Shown in pieces: positions 17,841-26,889 of a stretch of 64,000 nt of DNA. Source of the stretch: Enterovibrio norvegicus DSM 15893 (GTDB lineage Bacteria > Pseudomonadota > Gammaproteobacteria > Enterobacterales > Vibrionaceae); the NCBI RefSeq assembly GCF_900115495.1, contig NZ_FOWR01000004.1, positions 62,001 to 126,000 on the forward strand, read 5' to 3'. The translations under genes were made by a program, and so were the position numbers. The notes below the pieces were generated by a model. The model was given only the letters and a program-made list of their open reading frames with translations. It did not search any database and was not told where the DNA came from. The stretch's first letter is position 1; each line of letters opens with the position of its first letter.

Positions 17841-18458
17841 TTACACCACCTCTAAAGCAGAAAATGCGTGAGGCAACGCTTCTCCTTTCGCCGCAAGTGG
17901 CTTGATGTCACCTGTCTCATGGTGCGGTAATGTGCGGTGCTGACCGGGTGAAAGCGCATTAAATGCGGTGGTGAGAATTTGCAATGCATCCCCATGAGAG
18001 ACCAACAAGATCACCTGATCGTAAAATTGGCTTTCAAGCGCGAGAATCGCACCCATGGTGCGTCTTCTCACCTGCTCAGTGCTCTCGACGTGATTCTCTG
18101 TTTGGGATGATGATACTGCATCTTTCGCCCAGACCTGCTCATACGCTTCGGAAGACTTGCCCTCCCATGTACCAAAAAACCGTTCTCTTAATCGAATGTC
18201 TTGGATGGGTTCACCGATAGACAGTGTTTCTGCCACCAGTGCTGCGGTTTCTCGCGTACGCGTGAAATCGGAACACACAATCACGGAAATACCCGCGTCT
18301 TTAACTGCCAGAGCAGAAGCAACAGCTTGCTCCTCGCCCAATGGAGACAAACCATACTGATGGCAACCAATGCTTGGATCGCTTACCACTATATCTGCGA
18401 CGTTGGCCTTGCTTTGCCCATGACGCATCAGAAAATAGCTGTTTTTAAACACGGTCAT
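17841..18458 (-). CDS. Histidine phosphatase superfamily protein
   Basis: Phosphoglycerate-mutase-like phosphatase of 205 residues. The RHG signature is YFLMRHGQSKANV at residues 9-21; the phosphohistidine is H13. SDFTRTRETAALVAE (about residue 62) and LRERFFGTWEGKS (about 88) are typical of the branch, and the second catalytic histidine is in LLVSHGDALQI (about 155). It dephosphorylates a small molecule or phospho-sugar not identifiable here. It lies 59 bases downstream of the Na/phosphate transporter gene on the same strand and may be co-transcribed. Confidence 0.86.
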   Translation of the reverse strand: MTVFKNSYFLMRHGQSKANVADIVVSDPSIGCHQYGLSPLGEEQAVASALAVKDAGISVIVCSDFTRTRETAALVAETLSIGEPIQDIRLRERFFGTWEGKSSEAYEQVWAKDAVSSSQTENHVESTEQVRRRTMGAILALESQFYDQVILLVSHGDALQILTTAFNALSPGQHRTLPHHETGDIKPLAAKGEALPHAFSALEVV

Positions 18459-18517
18459 TCGATGTCCTCGTTCGAATTAGATATTGCACATAAAGTTCGT
18501 GGCTTATAGCTCAAAGC

Positions 18518-20218
18518 TTATAGCGAAGAACGATCAGCGTTGACGGAAAGTGTAGGTTCCTTGGTGTCTGCAGGCATCGCTTTTAAACGATTTGACCGCA
18601 ATTCGCCTGCTTGCTCAAGCAAGGGATAGGCGATGGAAGAAAAGTGCGAATTAATACGATTTAGGTCTCGCAAGAGATCTAAATACAGGCTGCTACCTTC
18701 AGCCGGTAACCCTGTTTGATCGCGTAACCCTTCTTGATGTGCCAAAGCGGCACGTCTTTCAATGTCCTTCACGACACTCTTTTGTTCCAGCAATGCGCGG
18801 GCGTTTTTAATGTCACCGGTGAGTAGCACACTGCAGGCAAGCTCCATATTGCTGTTGATGTATTTTCGCAATGCATCAATGGCTTTTAGCTCATAATCGG
18901 GCAGCACCACATTGTTGGTAATGATTTTTGACACCACATCAGTGAGGCTGCATTCAAGAATATCCCCTGCATGCTCTAAGTTAGTGGTGTACGCATAAAT
19001 ACGGTAGCAACGACGTCGATATTTTTTGGGGATATCTTGTCTGCTTAGTTCCGTGAGATACAAACTGATTTTGTCATGAAATTCATCCACCAAATCGTCT
19101 GAACGCTTCACGCTCTGCAATTTTGCACCATTGCGCGTACTTAACGCGTCGAAAGTCGTATCCAGCATGGTTCGCAGTAAATCTCCCATCCTGAGCACTT
19201 CACGCACACTGTTTGATAGGGCGACAGACGGTGTTTTGAATGCATTACGATCGAGATAGCGTGGTTTGTTATCCACGTCGGGACTTTCCTTATTGGGAAG
19301 CCAACGTTCCATCATTTTTCCTGAGGTTTTCACCCATGGAAGAAACAGCAATGCTAAGCCGATATTGAACAAAAGGTGAAAGTTGACCAATTGACGGGCG
19401 ATGTCGGTGGAGGCAAAAAACGCATGGTCTGCGAGTTGATTGATCATGGGAAGACATATCAAGACACCCATTAATCGGAACAACAAATTACCCATTGGGG
19501 CACGCCTTACCGAAGGTTCTGCACGTGATGTGTTTACGACAGCGGGGAGTGCGGCCCCCAAGTTTGCGCCTAAGATCAGGCCAAACCCCACATCCAATGC
19601 AATCACACCTGAGCTGGAAAGCGCGGCAATCAACAGCACAGTCGCAAGGCTAGAATGCGCGAGAAAGGCAATGGATACGCCGACCAATACTGCGAGAACA
19701 GGCTCGCCGCTAAGTGAACCCAACAAGGATTGAATCAAAGGGGACTCACGCATGGGTTCAGAGGCTTGCAAGATCAGGCTTAGGGCTAACAACATCAAGC
19801 CTAAACCTATTGCTATGCTCGCTGCGTGTTTGGTTTTTTCTTTTTTAGCGCGTGTAAACACACCGACGCCAGCAAGCATAACAATGGGTTGAAGCCAGGA
19901 AAGATCGAGTGTGAGCACTTGCGCGACGATCGTTGTGCCAACATCTGCACCTAATAACAATGCCAATCCCGATGCCGTTGCAACGCCATGGGTCGCGAAA
20001 GAACTGGCGAGAAGCGCCGTGGCTGTGCTGCTTTGAAGCAAGCACGTCACGCCCATTCCCACGAAAAAGGCATTGAAACGGTTAGACAAACTTCGTCCGA
20101 GAAGGCGACGCATCTTGCCGCCATACGCTTTGATGACACCTTGCTTAACAAGGTGTAACCCGAAAAGAAGCAGCGCAACCCCTCCGAGTAATTGAATGAG
20201 AACTGACGTTCCGCTCAT
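18518..20218 (-). CDS. Na/phosphate transporter with C-terminal PhoU-like domain
   Basis: Inner-membrane protein of 566 residues of the PNaS family. The membrane half (about 1-300) holds the two inverted-repeat signatures, LLQSSTATALLASSF (about residue 60) and AHSSLATVLLIAALSS (about 185), plus GADVGTT and GANLGAALPAV. The C-terminal 230 residues are helical with a PhoU-like bundle. E. coli YjbB of this type exports phosphate. The gene is transcribed away from the DeoR-Ugp-like operon with a shared 257-base control region, suggesting coupled handling of phosphate esters and phosphate. Direction of transport is inferred. Confidence 0.85.
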   Translation of the reverse strand: MSGTSVLIQLLGGVALLLFGLHLVKQGVIKAYGGKMRRLLGRSLSNRFNAFFVGMGVTCLLQSSTATALLASSFATHGVATASGLALLLGADVGTTIVAQVLTLDLSWLQPIVMLAGVGVFTRAKKEKTKHAASIAIGLGLMLLALSLILQASEPMRESPLIQSLLGSLSGEPVLAVLVGVSIAFLAHSSLATVLLIAALSSSGVIALDVGFGLILGANLGAALPAVVNTSRAEPSVRRAPMGNLLFRLMGVLICLPMINQLADHAFFASTDIARQLVNFHLLFNIGLALLFLPWVKTSGKMMERWLPNKESPDVDNKPRYLDRNAFKTPSVALSNSVREVLRMGDLLRTMLDTTFDALSTRNGAKLQSVKRSDDLVDEFHDKISLYLTELSRQDIPKKYRRRCYRIYAYTTNLEHAGDILECSLTDVVSKIITNNVVLPDYELKAIDALRKYINSNMELACSVLLTGDIKNARALLEQKSVVKDIERRAALAHQEGLRDQTGLPAEGSSLYLDLLRDLNRINSHFSSIAYPLLEQAGELRSNRLKAMPADTKEPTLSVNADRSSL

Positions 20219-20276
20219 GTGACATCTCTTTTTAATATTTTTTTGTTATCACTCTCTCATCTAAGTGAAGGATGGG

Positions 20277-20344
20277 CATGTGCTCATTTTGTCGCTGATT
20301 TGAGTCATATGAGGCGACAAATGAACAATTTAATTGAGCACATG
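20277..20344. promoter_or_regulatory. Nested inverted repeats between divergent genes
   Basis: Outer arms CATGTGCTCA (20277-20286) and TGAGCACATG (20335-20344) are perfect; inner arms TTGTCGC (20289-20295) and GCGACAA (20314-20320) are also perfect. Downstream, further GAACAT and TGAGCA words occur to about 20390. This is a candidate operator for the adjacent DeoR-family regulator or another repressor controlling both directions. Confidence 0.5.
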
Positions 20345-20475
20345 AACATAAAAGTACTCGAAAGTGAGCATTTGATCAACAAACGAACATAATAATTAAC
20401 CATTCGCTCAATAAATGTTGGCAAGTTGTTAATTTTGAGCCTAGAGTGAATAAAAAATGGCCGATGTGAACAGTT

Positions 20476-21273
20476 ATGAGTCTCGATTCGAAAATGAAAT
20501 CTAAAACGAAAGCACGCAGAGACCAGATCATCGAATTGACACAAGATCGCGGCAACGTGTCTGTCGAAGTGCTAACGGAAACGCTGGGTGTGTCGGCGCA
20601 AACTATTCGTCGAGACATTAATCAACTGTGTAGCGATAACTTGCTTCGTCGTCGTCATGGCGGCGTTGAACGGTTTGAACGTCAGTTGAACACGCCTTAT
20701 GAACTGCGTGCTGTGACGAACTCTGAAGAGAAACATGCGATTGCAAAAGCTGTCGCGGAAATGGTGCCGGACGGATCAACCGTGTTTATTTCAATTGGCT
20801 CAACGCCCGCGATCGTGGCTGAAGCCTTGATTGAGAAAACCGGACTGACGGTCATGACGAACAATTTGAACGCGGCGATGGTACTGAGCAACGAGCCAAC
20901 CAATCGGATCATTATTCCGGGAGGCGAGGTGCGCATGCCTGACCGCGATGTATTGGGCGATGAGGTATTGAATTTCTTCAATAGTTATCGTGCTGAGTTT
21001 GGCATTTTCGGGGTGGCGGGCGTCGATGAAGATGGCGGCATGCTGGATTTTCATGCTTCTGAAGTGCGGGTACGTGAAGCGATTCGTACGCATTGTAAAA
21101 CCTCCATTCTCGTGATGGACAGTACCAAATTAACGCGCACTGCACCGGCGGTGGGCGGCAGTATTTTTGATGTGGACCAAATCATCATGGATCGACATCC
21201 AGGGGATGATTTCTCGGCGCTCAGCGAGCGGGTGGGAGATCGTTTGAAGTTAGTTGGAGGCAAGGCTTCATGA
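20476..21273 (+). CDS. DeoR-family transcriptional regulator (GlpR-like)
   Basis: Repressor of 265 residues. The N-terminal winged helix reads RRDQIIELTQDRGNVSVEVL, then LGVSAQTIRRDINQLCSDNL and LRRRHGGV, the DeoR signature. The C-terminal sugar-phosphate sensor domain has EEKHAIAKAVAEMVPDGSTV, IIIPGGEVR and FGVAGVDEDGGMLDFH. Its stop overlaps the start of the ABC ATPase by 4 bases (ATGA), so it is the first gene of the transport operon. GlpR-type relatives sense glycerol-3-phosphate; that effector fits the Ugp-like cargo but is not shown by sequence. Inverted repeats in the divergent region are candidate sites. Confidence 0.87.
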   Translation: MSLDSKMKSKTKARRDQIIELTQDRGNVSVEVLTETLGVSAQTIRRDINQLCSDNLLRRRHGGVERFERQLNTPYELRAVTNSEEKHAIAKAVAEMVPDGSTVFISIGSTPAIVAEALIEKTGLTVMTNNLNAAMVLSNEPTNRIIIPGGEVRMPDRDVLGDEVLNFFNSYRAEFGIFGVAGVDEDGGMLDFHASEVRVREAIRTHCKTSILVMDSTKLTRTAPAVGGSIFDVDQIIMDRHPGDDFSALSERVGDRLKLVGGKAS

Positions 21274-22289
21274 ACGTAGAACCTTTTGTGACGTTTAACA
21301 AAATTGGCAAACGATGGAACGGTCAGTTGGGTGTGGAAGACATCACAATTCAGATCCCTGAAGGCGCATTTGTCGCATTACTAGGCCCGTCAGGGTGCGG
21401 AAAATCCACCACATTACGCCTGCTAGCAGGGCTTGAAACGCCTGATGAAGGCGAAATTATTATCGACAGCGTAGACGTGACAGAAATGGCACCCTCCGCG
21501 CGCAATCTCTCCATGGTGTTTCAGTCTTATGCACTATTCCCTCATCTCTCAGTGGCAGAAAACGTCATGTTCGGGATGAAGGTAAGAAAAGTGCCAAAAG
21601 AAGAGTGCATGGAAAAGCTGCATAACGCGTTAGAAATTACTGGCCTGCTTGGTTATGAAGAGCGTAAACCTGGCGAATTGTCGGGCGGTCAACGCCAACG
21701 TGTCGCTTTGGCGCGCGCCATTGTTGCAAGGCAGCCTCTGTGTTTGATGGACGAACCGTTATCAAACCTTGATGCCAAGCTGCGTAACTCCGTCCGCAGA
21801 GACATCAAGAAGCTGCAACGTAGTCTTGGTATGACCGTGGTTTACGTTACGCATGATCAAACTGAAGCCATGAGCATGGCCGACATGATCATCTTGATGA
21901 AAGATGGCCGCATCATGCAAATCGGTTCTCCACAAGAGCTTTATAGCGAGCCGCAAAATACTTTTGCCGCAGAATTTGTGGGTGCACCACCCATGGCGTT
22001 GATTTCAGGCTCTGCCATTAAAGGGGCAGAGCATGCGAGCAAAGTCGGTGTAAGAACAGAAGATGTCACTGTGGTGGAGGCAGGCAAAGGCCGCCTGACG
22101 TGCACTGTGTCAGAAAGCGAATATTTGGGTGTGGAAACGCACGTTCAGTTAGAACACCCAGAAGGGAAAGGCCTAGTGGTGAAGCTTCATGGCTATGCCT
22201 CGCTGGTTGAAGGCAGTTCGGTGGACATCGATTTTGATGATTCGGCGCTGCATTACTTTGATGAAAACGGTAACCGCATGGCTTCGTGA
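21270..22289 (+). CDS. ABC transporter ATPase, UgpC/MalK type
   Basis: ATP-binding subunit of 339 residues. Walker A GPSGCGKST (about residue 39), Q-loop VFQSYALFPH, signature LSGGQRQRVALARAI (about 136), Walker B LCLMDEPLSNLDAKLRN, switch THDQTEAMSMAD. A C-terminal TOBE/OB domain from about 235 (GVRTEDVTVVE) is typical of the carbohydrate-importer group CUT1 (UgpC, MalK). The start overlaps the DeoR stop by 4 bases. It powers uptake of the ligand bound by the next gene's product. Confidence 0.92.
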   Translation: MNVEPFVTFNKIGKRWNGQLGVEDITIQIPEGAFVALLGPSGCGKSTTLRLLAGLETPDEGEIIIDSVDVTEMAPSARNLSMVFQSYALFPHLSVAENVMFGMKVRKVPKEECMEKLHNALEITGLLGYEERKPGELSGGQRQRVALARAIVARQPLCLMDEPLSNLDAKLRNSVRRDIKKLQRSLGMTVVYVTHDQTEAMSMADMIILMKDGRIMQIGSPQELYSEPQNTFAAEFVGAPPMALISGSAIKGAEHASKVGVRTEDVTVVEAGKGRLTCTVSESEYLGVETHVQLEHPEGKGLVVKLHGYASLVEGSSVDIDFDDSALHYFDENGNRMAS

Positions 22290-22385
22290 AGCATGCTGAC
22301 GATGCTGAGGATATGTGTGCATTCGCATATATCTCCACAGCCAACTAACTTGAGATTAATGTTCAACTAAAACAATGGTGAAACT

Positions 22386-23651
22386 ATGAAGTTCTCTACG
22401 TTATTCAGTTGTGCCTTTGCAGGTGCATTTGCGATGTCTGCACACACGGCTTCTGCACAAACCGAACTCAACATGTATTACCCGATTGCGGTGGGTGGAT
22501 CACTCACGAAAGTGGTTGATGGCATGGTGACTGAGTTTGAAAAACAAAACCCAGATATCAAAGTAAATGCTATCTACTCAGGCAACTATGATGACACGCG
22601 TGTTCGTGCGTTGTCAGCGTTGAGTTCCGGCGAACCTGCACAACTGGCTGTGATGTTTTCTATCGATGTTTATGACCTTATCGAACAAGACTTGATTACC
22701 CCTTTTGATGACGTCATGAATGGTGAAGAAGACCATGCGTGGTTGAACGATTTCTATCCAGCATTGATGGAAAACGGCCAAGCGGAAGGCAAAACATGGG
22801 GCATTCCATTCCAACGTTCCACCATTGTTGCTTACTACAACAAAGAGATGTTTAAGGCTGCTGGATTAGACCCTGAGAAGCCACCTAAAACGTGGGACGA
22901 ATTGGTAACAATGGGCAAAAAGCTCACCAATGATGATACCTATGGCTTGATGATTCCATCGACGGGTTACCCTTACTGGATGTTCCAAGCGCTGGCGATT
23001 CAAAACGGCCAAAAGCTCATGTCTGATGACGGTCTAGAAACCTACTTTGATGATCCAAAGGTGTTAGAAACCCTCAAATACTGGAAATCACTGTCTGCGG
23101 AACACGGCATTATGCCAACAGGTACGGTTGAGTGGGGCACCCTGCGCCAAGCGTTCTTAGAAGGCAAAACCGCGATGATGTGGCACTCCACGGGTAACCT
23201 GTCATCGGTGAAAAAAGGCGCGAAATTTGATTTCGGTGTTGCCATGTTGCCAGGTAAAGCACGTTTAGGTTCACCAACAGGTGGCGGTAACTTCTACCTG
23301 TTCAAAGACACGTCTCAGAAAGAAAAAGAAGCGTCACTCAAACTGGTTAAGTTCATGACATCGCCAGAACAAGCGGCTAACTGGTCGATTGCTACAGGCT
23401 ACATGGGCGTATCGAAAAGTGCTTATGAAACGGAAGCACTCAAGAACTACACCGTTGAGTTCCCACCTTCATTAGTTGCTCGCAACCAGCTCGAACACGC
23501 CGTGGCTGAGTTTTCTACCTATGAAACGGCACGTGTCCGTGAAGGGTTGAACAACGCGATTCAATCGGCACTGACAGACAGTAAAACGCCAGAAGAGGCG
23601 TTGGGCGAAGCGCAAAAATCTGCAAAACGCTTACTGCGAGATTATCAATAA
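22386..23651 (+). CDS. Periplasmic solute-binding protein, UgpB-like
   Basis: Periplasmic ligand-binding component of 421 residues. A signal peptide is clear: basic start, hydrophobic core FSCAFAGAFAMSA, cleavage after ASA near residue 24. The mature protein follows the cluster-B fold of UgpB and MalE-like proteins: PDIKVNAIYSGNYDDTRVRA, WGIPFQRSTIVAYYNKEMFK, KPPKTWDELV, and GGGNFYLFKDTS. UgpB binds sn-glycerol-3-phosphate or glycerophosphodiesters; assignment here rests on this resemblance and on the downstream metallophosphoesterase. A stem-loop separates it from the permease genes, which fits high expression of the binding protein. Confidence 0.85.
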   Translation: MKFSTLFSCAFAGAFAMSAHTASAQTELNMYYPIAVGGSLTKVVDGMVTEFEKQNPDIKVNAIYSGNYDDTRVRALSALSSGEPAQLAVMFSIDVYDLIEQDLITPFDDVMNGEEDHAWLNDFYPALMENGQAEGKTWGIPFQRSTIVAYYNKEMFKAAGLDPEKPPKTWDELVTMGKKLTNDDTYGLMIPSTGYPYWMFQALAIQNGQKLMSDDGLETYFDDPKVLETLKYWKSLSAEHGIMPTGTVEWGTLRQAFLEGKTAMMWHSTGNLSSVKKGAKFDFGVAMLPGKARLGSPTGGGNFYLFKDTSQKEKEASLKLVKFMTSPEQAANWSIATGYMGVSKSAYETEALKNYTVEFPPSLVARNQLEHAVAEFSTYETARVREGLNNAIQSALTDSKTPEEALGEAQKSAKRLLRDYQ

Positions 23652-23660
23652 CTGCATCTT

Positions 23661-23684
23661 GCTCCGCTTGACCACAAGCGGAGC
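23661..23684 (+). terminator. Hairpin between binding-protein and permease genes
   Basis: Stem GCTCCGCTT (23661-23669) and AAGCGGAGC (23676-23684), starting 10 bases after the stop, with only a weak T-containing tail. Likely a partial terminator or mRNA-stabilising structure that lowers permease expression. It is followed by an imperfect direct repeat around TAGCGTAGCGGTAC and TAGCGCAGCGGTAC (23696-23727). Confidence 0.6.
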
Positions 23685-23745
23685 CATTTCTCGCTTAGCG
23701 TAGCGGTACTAATTTAGCGCAGCGGTACAAATAACGAGTAATACT

Positions 23746-24639
23746 ATGAATCGATACGCAGAAATGGAGCGTCGTCGGCAGCACCTTTATGGGTGGTTTC
23801 TCCTTACGCCAGCGGCAATTCTGTTAACCCTCTTTGCTTTCTATCCATCGATAGCGACGTTCTGGGAGAGTCTGTTTTCGCGCGGCACGCGCAGACGGCC
23901 TTCGGAATTCTCCGGTTTAGAAAACTATACCGACTTATTCAACGATCCAACGTTTTGGATTGTGGTGAAAAACAACCTGTTTTATGCAGGGATTACCATT
24001 CCTGCATCTATCGCGATTGCACTTGCTATGGCGCTCTGGGCGAACTCAAAGATTCCCGCCACGGGGTTTGTGCGTACGGCTTATTTTACGCCGACCGTGT
24101 TGCCGATGATCGCGGCGGCCAACCTGTGGTTGTTCTTCTATACCCCAGATTTAGGCGTGCTTGATCAGATTGGCGCACTGTTTGGTTTGCCATCCATGAA
24201 CTGGCTAGGGCGACCTGATACGGCGCTTTGGGCCATTATCATTGTGACGATTTGGAAAGAAGCTGGCTTTTTCATGATCTTCTATCTGGCCGCTTTGCAG
24301 ACTATCCCCGTGGACTACAAAGAAGCGGCTGACATTGAAGGCACAAGCCGTTGGACTTATACGCGCCGCATCGTGTTACCTCTGTTGATGCCAACCACCA
24401 TGTTCATTGTGGTGAACGCGATGATCAACTCGGTCAAACTCATTGACCATCTGTTCATCTTGACCAAAGGCGGGCCGTCAGACGCCTCCAAACTTATTCT
24501 TTACTACATCTGGGAGATGGCGTTTGCCTTCTTTGATGCCCCACATGCCGCCGCGATGACCGTAATGGTATTGCTGGTGTTGGGTATCGCAGCTGCCATT
24601 CAGTTTTTGTACCTTGATAGAAGGACGCATTACCAATGA
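23746..24639 (+). CDS. ABC transporter permease, UgpA-like
   Basis: Membrane subunit of 297 residues with six predicted membrane segments; the first is LYGWFLLTPAAILLTLFAFY. The coupling-helix EAA motif reads YKEAADIEGTSRWTYTRRIV with LPLLMPT after it, at about residue 198-225. GLENYTDLF is typical of CUT1 first permeases such as UgpA and MalF-like proteins. It overlaps the second permease gene by 4 bases. Together they form the translocation channel of the importer. Confidence 0.9.
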   Translation: MNRYAEMERRRQHLYGWFLLTPAAILLTLFAFYPSIATFWESLFSRGTRRRPSEFSGLENYTDLFNDPTFWIVVKNNLFYAGITIPASIAIALAMALWANSKIPATGFVRTAYFTPTVLPMIAAANLWLFFYTPDLGVLDQIGALFGLPSMNWLGRPDTALWAIIIVTIWKEAGFFMIFYLAALQTIPVDYKEAADIEGTSRWTYTRRIVLPLLMPTTMFIVVNAMINSVKLIDHLFILTKGGPSDASKLILYYIWEMAFAFFDAPHAAAMTVMVLLVLGIAAAIQFLYLDRRTHYQ

Positions 24640-25445
24640 AATCGTTTAATAAGTTTATTGATTCCTTTGGTGCACACCTTCTTGCCGTTATCTGGATTTC
24701 CCCGCTGGTGTTTGCGTTTTGGGCGGCTTTCCATACCACGTCTGACGCAGTTAATTTCAACCTTCTGTCAGGTTGGACGCTGGATAACTTCCGTGAAGTG
24801 TGGAACGGCGCACCGTGGCTTCGCTACTTCTGGAATACCTTTTGCCTCGTGACGATAGTCCTCATTGGACAGTTCATCATCACCACCTTGGCGGGGTTTG
24901 CGTTTGCACAAGTGAAGTTTCCAGGTAAGGACTTTGTGTTCATTCTGGTATTGCTTCAACTGTTTATCTTGCCGGAAGTGTTGATCGTCGAAAACTATGC
25001 GATAACCTCAAAATTGGGGCTGTTTGATACCATTCTCGGTGTCGGTATGCCCTATATGGCGAGTGCCTTCGGGATATTCTTGATGCGACAATCCTTCAAG
25101 TCTGTGCCTTATGAACTGCATGAAGCGGCGAGTGTAGAAGGTTGTTCCATGTTTGGCATTTTGATGAAAGTCTATGTGCCTCTCGCGAAGCCAACCTACC
25201 TAGCGTATGCCTTGGTGTCAGTGTCTACACACTGGAATAACTTCCTTTGGCCGCTCATCGTCACTAACTCTGATGACACGCGTCCATTGACCGTCGGGCT
25301 ATCTATTTTCGGCGCACCAGAAAATGGTGTAGATATTTCGGTGATTTCGGCGGCAACCATGATGTCGATAGCACCACTGTTGATAGCATTCTTAATTTTC
25401 CAACGTCAGTTTGTTCAGGCATTCTTGCGTGCGGGTATTAAGTAA
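24636..25445 (+). CDS. ABC transporter permease, UgpE-like
   Basis: Second membrane subunit, 269 residues, about six membrane segments. EAA loop: YELHEAASVEGCSMFGILMK then VYVPLAKPTYLAYALVS at about residue 163-195. The N-terminal FWAAFHTT and LDNFREVW and the C-terminal FLIFQRQFVQAFLRAGIK are characteristic of UgpE/MalG-like permeases, whose last residues form the tail GxxKG. It starts within the UgpA-like gene (ATGA overlap) and ends 12 bases before the metallophosphoesterase. Confidence 0.9.
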   Translation: MKSFNKFIDSFGAHLLAVIWISPLVFAFWAAFHTTSDAVNFNLLSGWTLDNFREVWNGAPWLRYFWNTFCLVTIVLIGQFIITTLAGFAFAQVKFPGKDFVFILVLLQLFILPEVLIVENYAITSKLGLFDTILGVGMPYMASAFGIFLMRQSFKSVPYELHEAASVEGCSMFGILMKVYVPLAKPTYLAYALVSVSTHWNNFLWPLIVTNSDDTRPLTVGLSIFGAPENGVDISVISAATMMSIAPLLIAFLIFQRQFVQAFLRAGIK

Positions 25446-25457
25446 CAGGGTAGAAAT

Positions 25458-26258
25458 ATGGGTTCTCGTGTTATTCAGTTAACTGACATTCATCTTGTGC
25501 CGCGCCAACAGCGGGTTTCTAAGGTGCTCGATACATATACCTTGTTTGAGCAGGCTATCGAAAAGATTGCAGATGATCTGCCAAGGCTTGGTCAGGTGGA
25601 TGCTATCGTGGTGACTGGGGATGTCTCGGACCACGGCGATGAGGAAAGTTATCGCGATTTTCATGCGATCATTTCTCGGCTTAATCTGCCTTATGTGGTG
25701 ATACCCGGCAATCATGATAAGCGTGAAGCCATGGTATCAGCCATTGATGGTCTGTCAGTGTGTGGGGAGACAGGGGAGTTAAACAGTGTTTACCCCCTTA
25801 GTGCATTTGACATTATTGCGTTGGACACGGTCATACCTGGGAGTGGTGCAGGTGCGTTGAGCGACAATACACTCGCGTTTCTTGAATCTGCTTTAGCGAC
25901 AGATTTAGAGAAGCCGGCGTTGATTACGATGCATCATCCACCGTTTGATTCGGGTATCCAGTTTATGGATAACATCGGGTTAAAAGGCCGAGATGACATG
26001 GCGCGTATTTTGGCGCAGTCGCCGCGAGAGAAGCGGGTGATTTGCGGGCATTTGCATAACAGTATTGTGTGTAACATTGGCAATGCGACCGTACTTTCTG
26101 CCCCTGGTGTTGCGAGCTCATTTCTGACGGACTATCGCGATGATGCCCCCGTCGGCTTCACGCAAGATCCCGGCGGTTATATGGTGCATGATTGGTCTCA
26201 TGGCTTCAGAAGTACGTATGTTTCTCTCTCGCGTCACGGCGGTTTGTTCGCGTTTTAA
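25458..26258 (+). CDS. Class III metallophosphoesterase, GpdQ/CpdA-like
   Basis: Calcineurin-like binuclear metal hydrolase of 266 residues. Metal ligands appear in order: LTDIHLV (D9, H11), VVTGDVSDHG (about residue 54), IPGNHDKR (about 87), MHHPPFDSG (about 158) and GHLHNS (about 198). This matches the cyclic nucleotide / glycerophosphodiester phosphodiesterase group (CpdA, GpdQ). It has no signal peptide, so it acts in the cytoplasm. As last gene of the Ugp-like operon it takes the place UgpQ holds in E. coli, suggesting hydrolysis of imported glycerophosphodiesters. The substrate is inferred; cAMP remains possible. Confidence 0.85.
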   Translation: MGSRVIQLTDIHLVPRQQRVSKVLDTYTLFEQAIEKIADDLPRLGQVDAIVVTGDVSDHGDEESYRDFHAIISRLNLPYVVIPGNHDKREAMVSAIDGLSVCGETGELNSVYPLSAFDIIALDTVIPGSGAGALSDNTLAFLESALATDLEKPALITMHHPPFDSGIQFMDNIGLKGRDDMARILAQSPREKRVICGHLHNSIVCNIGNATVLSAPGVASSFLTDYRDDAPVGFTQDPGGYMVHDWSHGFRSTYVSLSRHGGLFAF

Positions 26259-26463
26259 AGGGGAAAGCTTAGCCCTATCAATAAGAAACTACGTCAGAAA
26301 TGGCGTGTTTTTTTTGTTTATGCGCCAAAAACTGAGTATTGGTGAACGTTAACATGTTTTGTTCACTCAGTGAGATCTTGCCGATTTGGCGAGGTATTGT
26401 GTAGATAAAATAACTGTTTTTATATACAGTATTTCAGTTTTTTTTATTGGATGAGGATGCAGT

Positions 26464-26889
26464 ATGAGTGAGTCTGAAAACTATACAGGGCAGTGCCTGT
26501 GCGGCAGCGTAAAACTCCATGTCGCTGAAATAAATCCTAAATTTACGGTGTGTCACTGTGGTACATGTAGAACGTGGACAGGTGGGCCATTGTTTGCGGT
26601 GCAGTGTGGCACCGGTGTGGTGCTGGAGGGAGACGAAAACATCACGATTTTCGACTCTTCGCCTTGGGCAGAGCGTGGGTTTTGCGCGAAATGCGGCACT
26701 AATTTGTTTTATCGCGTTAAGAGTACGCAGAGCTACAACTTATCGCTTGGGCTGTTCCCAACGTTGCCAGCGCTTGAAATGGACATGCAGTACTTCAGCG
26801 ATCTCAAACCGGATTACTATTGTTTCTCTAACGAAACTAAAGCGATGACTGAAGCCGAGATCATGGCGTACTTTGCGAGCCAAACGTAG
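26464..26889 (+). CDS. GFA-family (Mss4-fold) zinc protein
   Basis: Protein of 141 residues with the Mss4-like fold of glutathione-dependent formaldehyde-activating enzyme relatives. Zinc sites: CLCGSVKL (about residues 10-12), VCHCGTCRTWTG (about 31-36) and GFCAKCGTNLFYR (about 77-80). Many GFA proteins have no tested activity, and formaldehyde chemistry is disputed even for the founder. The class III alcohol dehydrogenase gene 355 bases downstream makes a link to glutathione/formaldehyde metabolism plausible. It has its own promoter region and no obvious shared terminator. Confidence 0.82.
   Translation: MSESENYTGQCLCGSVKLHVAEINPKFTVCHCGTCRTWTGGPLFAVQCGTGVVLEGDENITIFDSSPWAERGFCAKCGTNLFYRVKSTQSYNLSLGLFPTLPALEMDMQYFSDLKPDYYCFSNETKAMTEAEIMAYFASQT

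Noticed and set aside
25458-26258. UgpQ-type (GDPD) phosphodiesterase
   Set aside because: The metal motifs are of the calcineurin-like class III family, not the TIM-barrel GDPD family.
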